Shown: piece after piece, positions 1-5,207 of the stretch
Layout of the letters: each line of letters opens with the position of its first letter
Position numbering within the stretch: position 1 is the stretch's first letter
Source of the DNA: Prevotella sp.
GTDB lineage: Bacteria > Bacteroidota > Bacteroidia > Bacteroidales > Bacteroidaceae
DNA length: 5,207 nucleotides
Assembly (NCBI GenBank): GCA_021204565.1
Contig: JAJPZE010000132.1
Location: 1-5,207, forward strand
Reading direction: 5' to 3'
Notes under the pieces: generated by a model
What the model was told of the DNA's origin: nothing
The model's database searches: none
The model's input: the letters and a program-made list of their open reading frames with translations, nothing else
Translations under genes and position numbers: made by a program

Positions 1-1895
1 ACTCCGAATATCTTCAATACGACCCCTCAGATGCCGCTTGGGCGGGGCGCGACCGCTTCTTTCTCGACCCCGGACATATGGCTCCGATGCTCTATTCCGT
101 GCTGTGCCTTACGGGCAAGTACAACATAGACGAACTTCAACGGCTTCGCCGGTGGGGTTCGCCGACAACCGGACACCCCGAATTAGACATCTCGCGCGGC
201 ATAGAGAACACGTCCGGTCCCCTCGGGCAGGGGCACGCCTACGCCGTCGGAGCGGCAATCGCAGCTAAGTTCCTCGCCGCTCATACGGGCAATCCGACCT
301 TCGCCAAAGAGACGGTTTACGCTTATATTTCCGACGGCGGAGTGCAGGAGGAGGTAAGTCAGGGGGCGGCACGAGTTGCGGGCACGCTCGGCTTGGACAA
401 CCTTATAATGTTTTACGACTCCAACGACATACAGCTCTCGACCCCGACGCGCGAGGTAACGAACGAGGATACCGCGGCTAAGTATCGGGCGTTGGGCTGG
501 GCTGTGATAGAGATAAACGGCAACGATGTAACCGAGATACGCGCCGCATTGAATAGGGCTAAAGCCGAACGAAACAAACCGACGCTGATTATCGGGAAGT
601 GCGTTATGGGTAAGGGCGCGGTAAAGGCGGACGGCACGTCGTATGAGGGTTCGTGCAAGACGCACGGCGCTCCGCTCGGCGGCGATGCGTATATAAACAC
701 GGTGAAGAACTTGGGCGGCGATCCCGCCAATCCGTTCGTCATCTTCACTGAAACGGCGGAGTTATACAGCCGGCGCAAAGAGGAGTTGGCGGCTCTCTGC
801 AAGGTTCGTCACGAAGAGGAACGTGCTTGGGCGGAGGCTAATCCCGATAAGGCGGCGCAGCTGAAGACGTGGCTCTCCGGCGCGGCACCCGATATTGATT
901 GGAGCCGGTGCGTGCAAAAGACGAACGACGCAACCCGCTCGGCCTCGTCCGCTTGTCTGTCGGTGCTTGCCGAACAGGTGCCTAATATGATATGCGCATC
1001 TGCTGATTTATCCAACTCCGACAAGACTGACGGCTTCTTAAAGAGGACAAAAGCCTTTGCCGCGGGCGACTTCTCCGGCGCCTTCTTCCAAGCGGGCGTG
1101 GCGGAGCTGACTATGGCGTGCTGTTGCATAGGTATGACCTTGCACGGCGGAGTCATAGCGGCGTGCGGCACGTTCTTTGTCTTTTCGGATTATATGAAGC
1201 CCGCGGTGCGTATGGCTGCACTTATGCAGCTGCCCGTCAAATTCATCTGGACACACTCTGCGGTCCGGGTGGGCGAGGACGGTCCGACCCACGAACCCGT
1301 CGAGCAGGAAGCGCAGATTCGCCTTATGGAAAAGCTGAAGAACCACTTCGGCAAACCCTCAATGCTTGTCCTCAGACCTGCCGACGCGCAGGAAACAACC
1401 GTAGCTTGGGCGCTGGCAATGGCTAATACATCCACCCCCTCGGCGCTCATTCTCTCCCGGCAGAATATTAACGACTTACCCGGCGGGAACGATTACAGCC
1501 TCGCCGCAAAAGGGGGCTATATTGTCGCCGGATCAGACGAAAACCCCGACGTGATATTAGTTGCGACGGGTTCGGAAGTATCCACACTTGTCGCCGGAGC
1601 CGAACTCATACGAACCAATGGGCACAAATGCGTGAGGGTTGTGAGCGTGCCCTCGGAGGGCTTGTTCCGCGAGCAAACAAAGGAATATCAGGACTGCGTT
1701 TTGCCGTCCGGCGTGAAGAAGTTCGGGTTGACGGCGGGTCTGCCGGTTAATCTGTTAGGGTTAGTCCCCGCGTCGGACGGCTCGATATGGGGTTTGGAAT
1801 CGTTCGGCTTCTCCGCTCCGTATAAGGTCTTGGACTCGAAATTAGGCTTTACGCCGGAGAATGTATACGAGCAGGTAATGAAGCTATTCGCCTGA
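1..1895 (+). CDS. tkt: Transketolase, 5'-truncated by window edge
   Basis: Thiamine-diphosphate enzyme moving two-carbon ketol units between sugar phosphates in the cytosolic non-oxidative pentose phosphate pathway. The reading frame is open from base 3 and runs 630 residues to TGA at 1893-1895. The ATG at 78 is internal, because family-typical sequence (SEYLQYDP, then DRFFLDPGHMAPMLYS) precedes it. About 40 N-terminal residues are missing if the protein has the usual ~670. Visible landmarks in order: the ENTSGPLGQG segment (~201-230); the Mg/ThDP-binding stretch SDGG...DSND (330-434); the pyrimidine-binding domain with GVAEL (1095-1109), whose Glu (1104-1106) matches the catalytic Glu of E. 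coli transketolase; the hallmark GEDGPTHEPVEQ (1272-1307); and the C-terminal domain ending near 1892. The first motif residue is Ser rather than the Gly of classical GDG, as I recall for Bacteroidetes homologues. It forms an operon with rpiB. Its promoter is outside the window. Identification is secure. Confidence 0.97.
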   Translation, partial: SEYLQYDPSDAAWAGRDRFFLDPGHMAPMLYSVLCLTGKYNIDELQRLRRWGSPTTGHPELDISRGIENTSGPLGQGHAYAVGAAIAAKFLAAHTGNPTFAKETVYAYISDGGVQEEVSQGAARVAGTLGLDNLIMFYDSNDIQLSTPTREVTNEDTAAKYRALGWAVIEINGNDVTEIRAALNRAKAERNKPTLIIGKCVMGKGAVKADGTSYEGSCKTHGAPLGGDAYINTVKNLGGDPANPFVIFTETAELYSRRKEELAALCKVRHEEERAWAEANPDKAAQLKTWLSGAAPDIDWSRCVQKTNDATRSASSACLSVLAEQVPNMICASADLSNSDKTDGFLKRTKAFAAGDFSGAFFQAGVAELTMACCCIGMTLHGGVIAACGTFFVFSDYMKPAVRMAALMQLPVKFIWTHSAVRVGEDGPTHEPVEQEAQIRLMEKLKNHFGKPSMLVLRPADAQETTVAWALAMANTSTPSALILSRQNINDLPGGNDYSLAAKGGYIVAGSDENPDVILVATGSEVSTLVAGAELIRTNGHKCVRVVSVPSEGLFREQTKEYQDCVLPSGVKKFGLTAGLPVNLLGLVPASDGSIWGLESFGFSAPYKVLDSKLGFTPENVYEQVMKLFA

Positions 1896-1897
1896 TT

Positions 1898-2341
1898 ATG
1901 GATAAAGAAACGATAGGTCTGGCTTGCGACCATGCCGGCTTTGAGCTCATGCAATATGTTCGCACTTATCTCGCCGATAGGGGTATTCCCGTACGCGACT
2001 TCGGCACGCATAGCGCCGAAAGTGTTGATTACCCCGACTTCGGGCATGCTCTCGGTCGGGCAATTGATAGCGGAGAGCTAAGTAGAGGTATTGCAATATG
2101 CGGTTCGGGCTTGGGTATCTCAATTGTTCTTAACAAGTATCAGGGGGTCAGAGCCGCGCTTTGTTGGACGTCGGAGATAGCTCGTTTGGCGCGCGAGCAC
2201 AACGATGCGAACGTGTTAGTTTTGCCGGGACGGTTTATGAACACCGATGTCGCCGCCGCCGCAATAGATGAATTCCTTACCTCCACGTTCGCCGGCGGAC
2301 GGCACGCACGGCGTGTCGCCAAGATACCAATTGCGGAATAA
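1898..2341 (+). CDS. rpiB: Ribose-5-phosphate isomerase B
   Basis: Interconverts ribulose-5-phosphate and ribose-5-phosphate in the cytosol; belongs to the RpiB/LacAB sugar-isomerase family. The 147-residue length is normal for RpiB. Visible motifs: ACDHAGFEL (residues 9-17) with the phosphate- and sugar-contacting Asp11/His12; SVDYPDF (42-48); active-site loop CGSGLGIS (68-75), where Cys68 aligns with the catalytic base Cys66 of E. coli RpiB; HNDANVLVLPGR (101-112), where His101 aligns with the ring-opening His; and GGRHARRV (133-140) with phosphate-binding arginines. Ser70 replaces the Thr seen in E. coli, which I recall as usual in Bacteroidetes. The ATG lies 2 nt after the transketolase stop and the motif begins within nine residues, so the start is well supported. 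No strong Shine-Dalgarno sequence is visible, so translation may be coupled to tkt. LacA/LacB is unlikely given the tkt neighbour. The palindrome at 2363-2394 ends the operon. Confidence 0.97.
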   Translation: MDKETIGLACDHAGFELMQYVRTYLADRGIPVRDFGTHSAESVDYPDFGHALGRAIDSGELSRGIAICGSGLGISIVLNKYQGVRAALCWTSEIARLAREHNDANVLVLPGRFMNTDVAAAAIDEFLTSTFAGGRHARRVAKIPIAE

Positions 2342-2362
2342 ATGATACGTACAATCAGAAAC

Positions 2363-2394
2363 GAGCGGGGCGAAATATATATTTCGCCCCGCTC
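2363..2394. terminator. Bidirectional intrinsic terminator between rpiB and pnp
   Basis: This 32-nt stretch is perfectly self-complementary (two 16-nt halves). It can fold into a GC-rich stem (GAGCGGGGCG paired with CGCCCCGCTC) closed by A/T pairs around a short TA loop. It lies 21 nt past the rpiB stop and 12 nt past the pnp stop. On the + strand it is followed by ATTTTA; on the - strand by GTTTCTGATT, a weaker T-run. Position between convergent genes plus symmetry supports a shared Rho-independent terminator. Function is inferred from structure. Confidence 0.88.
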
Positions 2395-2406
2395 ATTTTA
2401 TGATGT

Positions 2407-4734
2407 TTAATCATCGTCGTGGTCGAGTATATCCGTGAACGGACGGGGTTCGTTCCGGTCGGAATATCCGCCGTAACGCTCGTCTGGTTCCATGTCGTTA
2501 CGCGGGAAACGCGGCTGGCGCGGCGGTCTCTGTTGATGTCCTTGCGGATTAAACCCGCCTCTATGCTCACCTCTGGGTCGGCGTTCGCGCTCCTGATACC
2601 CATCGGGTTTGTCGATTAAACACTTATGCGAGAGCTTGTATTTATCCGTCTTCGGGTCGATTTCAAGCAGCTTCACCTTTATCTTGTCGCCCTCTTTAAG
2701 CCCCGCTTCCTCTATGGTTTCGAGCCGCTTCCAAGATATTTCGGAGATATGCAAGAGCCCTTCCTTGCCCGGCAAAATCTCTACGAAGCAACCATAGGGC
2801 ATAACGCTCTTAATCGTTCCGTCGTATATTTCGCCGACCTCCGGCACGGCAACGATAGCTTTAATCTTTGCCAAAGCGTTGTCGATAGCTTCCTTATCGG
2901 GCGCGGCAATCTGCACTTTGCCCACGCCATCCTCCTCGTCGATGTTGATTGAAGTGCCGGTATCCTCTTGTAACTGCTGGATAATCTTCCCGCCGGGACC
3001 TATCACGGCACCGATAAATTCACGCGGTATCGTAATCATCACGATACGGGGAACCTGGGGCTTGAGCTCCGCTCTCGGAGAGGCAATCGTATCGGTCAAA
3101 CATTTCAAGATATGGTCTCTGCCGGCCTTTGCCTGCGCCAACGCTTTCTCCAAGATCTCATACGAGAGTCCGTCGCACTTGATATCCATCTGAGTCGCAG
3201 TCAGACCGTCGGCGGTGCCTGTTGTCTTAAAGTCCATATCGCCGAGGTGATCCTCGTCGCCCAGAATGTCGGACAATACGGCGTATTTATCCTCGCCCGG
3301 GTTCTTTATCAGCCCCATTGCGATGCCCGACACGGGCTTCTTTAGCGGCACGCCGGCGTCCATCAGGGCGAGCGTGCCGGCGCATACGGTCGCCATAGAC
3401 GACGAGCCGTTGGACTCCAAAATCTGGCTTACGACGCGCACGGTATACGGGAAATCATCGGGTATCTGCCCTTTCAACGCACGCCATGCAAGATGTCCGT
3501 GCCCTATCTCACGTCTGCCCACGCCGCGTTGCGCCTTAGCTTCACCGGTGCAAAACGGGGGAAAATTATAATGAAGAAGGAAGCGCATGTAGCTTCTGTC
3601 GAGGACATTATCAACGAGTTTTTCGTCCAATTTCGTGCCGAGAGTTACGGTCGTGAGCGATTGGGTCTCGCCTCGCGTAAAGATAGAGCTGCCGTGGGGC
3701 ATCGGCAGAGGGGACACCTCGCACCATATCGGACGTATTTCAGTCGTCTTTCTTCCGTCGAGCCGGATGCCCTCATCAAGGATACAACGGCGCATCGCGT
3801 CGCGCTCCACGTCGGCGTAATATCTGTCGGTGAGCGCGTGTTTCTCCTCCGCCTCGTCGGCGGAGAGGTCGGCATGCGCCTCGTCGTATGCCGTTTTGAA
3901 TTCGGTGAGTATAGCTTCGAATGCGTCGGCACGGGCGTGTTTGTCGAGCGCTTGTTTGGTTATGTCGTATGCTTTAGGATAGAGTTGATTCTTTACCTGG
4001 GAGCGTAAATCCTCGTCGTTCACCTCGTGACAGTATTCACGCTTTACGTCCGTACCCAGCTCCTTCATAAGTTCCGTTTGCAACGAGCACATCGGCTTAA
4101 TCGCTTCGTGTGCCGCCTTGAGGGCGTTAAGCAGGTCTTCTTCCTGCACTTCCTTCATCTCGCCCTCAACCATCATAATGTTTTCAGCCGTCGCTCCGAC
4201 CATAAGATCCATATCGGCTTCCTCCATTTGGGCTTTCGTCGGGTTGATTACGAACTCGCCGTTTATACGCGCAACGCGCACTTCCGATATCGGACACTCG
4301 AACGGGATGTCGGAGCAGGCGAGGGCGCAGCTTGCCGCAAAGCCCGCAAGAGCGTCGGGCTGATCCACTCTGTCGGCAGAAAAGAGGATTACGTTTACAA
4401 ACACTTCGGCGTGAAAATCTGCCGGGAAGAGCGGCCGGAGCGCACGATCGACAAGGCGGCATACAAGTATCTCTTCATCGCTCGCTTTGCCCTCGCGCTT
4501 CGTAAACCCGCCGGGGAACCTGCCCGCAGCGGCATATTGTTCGCGATACTCTACCTGCAAAGGCATAAAATCCGTGCCGGGCACGGCGTCTTTTGCCGCG
4601 CAAACAGTGGCTAAAAGCACCGTGTTACCCATACGAAGAGTACACGAGCCGTCCGCCTGTTTCGCCACTTTGCCCGTCTCAATTGTAATCTCACGCCCGT
4701 CCGGCAGTGAGATCTTCTTCTGAATTACGTTCAT
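2407..4734 (-). CDS. pnp: Polyribonucleotide nucleotidyltransferase (PNPase)
   Basis: Phosphorolytic 3'-to-5' exoribonuclease; the family forms a homotrimeric ring that degrades mRNA and can add 3' tails in reverse. The protein has 775 residues. Domain order: first RNase PH-like domain (~8-145; [13 protein letters not shown] at 70-82 matches the FFRR-loop region), helical linker domain (~240-320), second RNase PH domain (~325-550), KH domain (~562-622, VIGPGGK at 577-583 with the GxxG loop), S1 domain (~633-703, [21 protein letters not shown]). Catalytic-site residues are present: ESNGSSS (440-446) and [12 protein letters not shown] (491-502), with Asp493 and Asp499 spaced like E. coli Asp486/Asp492. 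From ~714 a 62-residue tail rich in Arg, Pro and Gly ends in acidic residues. The start fits the family N-terminus. No Shine-Dalgarno sequence lies close to the ATG. A promoter sits at 4815-4846. rpsO, the usual neighbour in proteobacteria, is not adjacent. Confidence 0.98.
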   Translation of the reverse strand: MNVIQKKISLPDGREITIETGKVAKQADGSCTLRMGNTVLLATVCAAKDAVPGTDFMPLQVEYREQYAAAGRFPGGFTKREGKASDEEILVCRLVDRALRPLFPADFHAEVFVNVILFSADRVDQPDALAGFAASCALACSDIPFECPISEVRVARINGEFVINPTKAQMEEADMDLMVGATAENIMMVEGEMKEVQEEDLLNALKAAHEAIKPMCSLQTELMKELGTDVKREYCHEVNDEDLRSQVKNQLYPKAYDITKQALDKHARADAFEAILTEFKTAYDEAHADLSADEAEEKHALTDRYYADVERDAMRRCILDEGIRLDGRKTTEIRPIWCEVSPLPMPHGSSIFTRGETQSLTTVTLGTKLDEKLVDNVLDRSYMRFLLHYNFPPFCTGEAKAQRGVGRREIGHGHLAWRALKGQIPDDFPYTVRVVSQILESNGSSSMATVCAGTLALMDAGVPLKKPVSGIAMGLIKNPGEDKYAVLSDILGDEDHLGDMDFKTTGTADGLTATQMDIKCDGLSYEILEKALAQAKAGRDHILKCLTDTIASPRAELKPQVPRIVMITIPREFIGAVIGPGGKIIQQLQEDTGTSINIDEEDGVGKVQIAAPDKEAIDNALAKIKAIVAVPEVGEIYDGTIKSVMPYGCFVEILPGKEGLLHISEISWKRLETIEEAGLKEGDKIKVKLLEIDPKTDKYKLSHKCLIDKPDGYQERERRPRGEHRGGFNPQGHQQRPPRQPRFPRNDMEPDERYGGYSDRNEPRPFTDILDHDDD

Positions 4735-4809
4735 TGTTACTTCGTTTACATCTCGGAAGCACCTTACTTCCTTTAATACGTCTAATAAATGTTGAATATA
4801 AAATTATTA
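4735..4809 (-). promoter_or_regulatory. pnp 5' leader with small hairpin and start-stop ATG-TAA
   Basis: AT-rich leader of about 75 nt expected from the promoter at 4815-4846; the transcription start is estimated, not observed. On the - strand it holds GGAAG (4771-4767) that can pair with CTTCC (4759-4755) around a 7-nt loop, then ATG directly followed by TAA (4751-4746), 11 nt before the pnp ATG. An AAGG (4765-4762) lies 10 nt before that minimal ATG, in good Shine-Dalgarno position for it, while no such motif lies near the pnp ATG itself. The 5-bp stem is weak. E. coli pnp is autoregulated through its leader, but no such mechanism can be shown here. Confidence 0.4.
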
Positions 4810-4814
4810 CGCGG

Positions 4815-4846
4815 CAAAAGTAATCTAAAAGAGGCGAACAGACAAA
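4815..4846 (-). promoter_or_regulatory. Bacteroidota-type promoter for pnp
   Basis: On the - strand, TTTG (4846-4843) is followed by exactly 20 nt and then TACTTTTG (4822-4815), a perfect match to the TAnnTTTG -7 element used by the primary sigma factor of Bacteroides and relatives, with the TTTG -33 element at the expected distance. A second TTTG four bases farther upstream (4850-4847) would give a less usual 24-nt spacer. Transcription should start roughly at 4806-4811, about 75 nt before the pnp ATG. The AT-rich position in the gap just upstream of pnp supports it. Confidence 0.8.
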
Positions 4847-4857
4847 CAAAACAAGCT

Positions 4858-4883
4858 AAAAAGGGTACGTCTCAGCGTGTCCC
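4858..4883 (-). terminator. Weak putative terminator of the transporter gene
   Basis: On the - strand, GGG (4883-4881) and ACG (4878-4876) can pair with CGT and CCC (4869-4863), leaving a small internal loop and a 6-nt loop, and the stem is followed at once by TTTTTA. The hairpin contains the transporter stop codon (4874-4872). The stem is short and imperfect, so terminator function is uncertain. No better candidate is visible before pnp. Confidence 0.3.
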
Positions 4884-5207
4884 GAGCCATACGAACACCA
4901 TCCCGATAATAACGAGCAACAAGTCAAACGCCTTGCCCCGCCAATTCTTTTCCCCCAAAAGCAACACCCCGAACACGAACGACACCACCACATTACTCCG
5001 CCTGACCATGCTCAAAACGCTAACCATTGCACCGTCGCAGGCAAGGGAAGAGAAATATGTAAAGTCGCTCGCGACGAGGAAGACGCTAATTAAAACGATG
5101 CTCCAACGCCACTCGAACCGCGTTTGAATGCCTTTCCTCTTCCGCGTCATCAAAGCGACAAGGATACACATCCACAGGAATTGATAGATGTTATACCACG
5201 CAATGAC
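4872..5207 (-). CDS. EamA/DMT-family membrane transporter, 3' part only
   Basis: The C-terminal part of an inner-membrane protein resembling the drug/metabolite transporter (EamA) superfamily; substrate unknown. The frame is open to the right edge, giving 111 visible residues and TGA at 4874-4872. The ATG at 5171 is probably internal, because hydrophobic membrane-like codons (VIAWYNIYQFLW) precede it in frame. Four hydrophobic segments are visible: near the edge (~5207-5150), ~5105-5040, ~5030-4960 and ~4945-4880, with a basic loop (TRKRKG) after the first. The third segment follows SVLSMVRRSNVVVSF and ends GVLLLGEKN; the pattern of small residues, GVLLLGE, a Lys-containing link and then DLLLVIIGMVFVWLG is typical of the last two helices of EamA domains. 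EamA proteins usually have about 300 residues, so roughly two thirds lie outside the window. It points the same way as pnp, 137 nt upstream, but pnp has its own promoter. The family is fairly sure; transport function is inferred. Confidence 0.8.
   Translation of the reverse strand, partial: VIAWYNIYQFLWMCILVALMTRKRKGIQTRFEWRWSIVLISVFLVASDFTYFSSLACDGAMVSVLSMVRRSNVVVSFVFGVLLLGEKNWRGKAFDLLLVIIGMVFVWLGTR

Noticed and set aside
78..80. ATG at 78 as the true transketolase start
   Set aside because: In-frame codons before it encode conserved transketolase sequence up to the window edge, so the gene starts outside the window.
183..665. 160-codon open frame on the - strand opposite tkt
   Set aside because: Overlaps the conserved transketolase core; the Arg/Tyr-rich translation resembles no family I know.
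1215..1230. Inverted repeat GCTGCA...TGCAGC inside tkt
   Set aside because: Six-base arms around conserved coding sequence (AALMQL); expected by chance and with no T-run after it.
3493..4008. 171-codon open frame on the + strand opposite pnp
   Set aside because: Antisense to the helical and second RNase PH regions of PNPase; no family resemblance and no promoter-like sequence noticed before it.
4027..4614. 195-codon open frame on the + strand opposite pnp
   Set aside because: It lies wholly antisense to the conserved N-terminal half of PNPase, shows no recognisable domain, and is best explained as a by-product of the pnp codons.
4789..5127. 112-codon open frame on the + strand opposite the transporter
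   Set aside because: Antisense to the EamA-like gene and running over the pnp promoter; the Lys/Thr/Asn-rich product looks like reverse-read hydrophobic codons.
5169..5171. ATG at 5171 as the true start of the transporter gene
   Set aside because: The frame stays open upstream with hydrophobic, helix-like residues, and a 99-residue product would be far short of the usual EamA length.

Overview
The window looks like ordinary chromosomal housekeeping DNA from a member of the Bacteroidota, most likely the order Bacteroidales. Three signs support this. The transketolase, ribose-5-phosphate isomerase B and PNPase closely resemble my recollection of Bacteroides-type proteins (for example the SDGG form of the transketolase cofactor motif and the CGSG active-site loop of RpiB). 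The only clear promoter has the Bacteroidota form (TTTG, 20 bp, TAnnTTTG). The genes lack strong Shine-Dalgarno sequences near their starts. By eye GC is a little above half in the genes, and the gap upstream of pnp is AT-rich. No database search was possible, so the taxonomic call is inference.

Layout, left to right: (1) the 3' ~94% of a transketolase gene (+), open at the left edge; (2) rpiB (+), starting 2 nt after the transketolase stop, so the pair is one operon; (3) a short convergent gap holding a perfect 32-nt palindrome that can terminate transcription from both sides; (4) a complete pnp gene (-) encoding a 775-residue polynucleotide phosphorylase with a charged Arg-rich tail; (5) a 137-nt AT-rich gap carrying the pnp promoter and a ~75-nt leader; (6) the 3' end of an EamA/DMT-type membrane transporter gene (-), open at the right edge.

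Transketolase and RpiB both act on pentose phosphates in the non-oxidative pentose phosphate pathway: RpiB interconverts ribulose-5-P and ribose-5-P, and ribose-5-P is a transketolase acceptor. PNPase (RNA decay) and the transporter are functionally unrelated neighbours. I see no tRNA, rRNA, CRISPR array, insertion sequence, phage gene or defence gene, and no credible undescribed system. The findings are modest: the PNPase tail, the pnp promoter and leader (including a start-stop ATG-TAA), the bidirectional terminator, tight tkt-rpiB spacing, the transketolase motif variant and a weak putative terminator.
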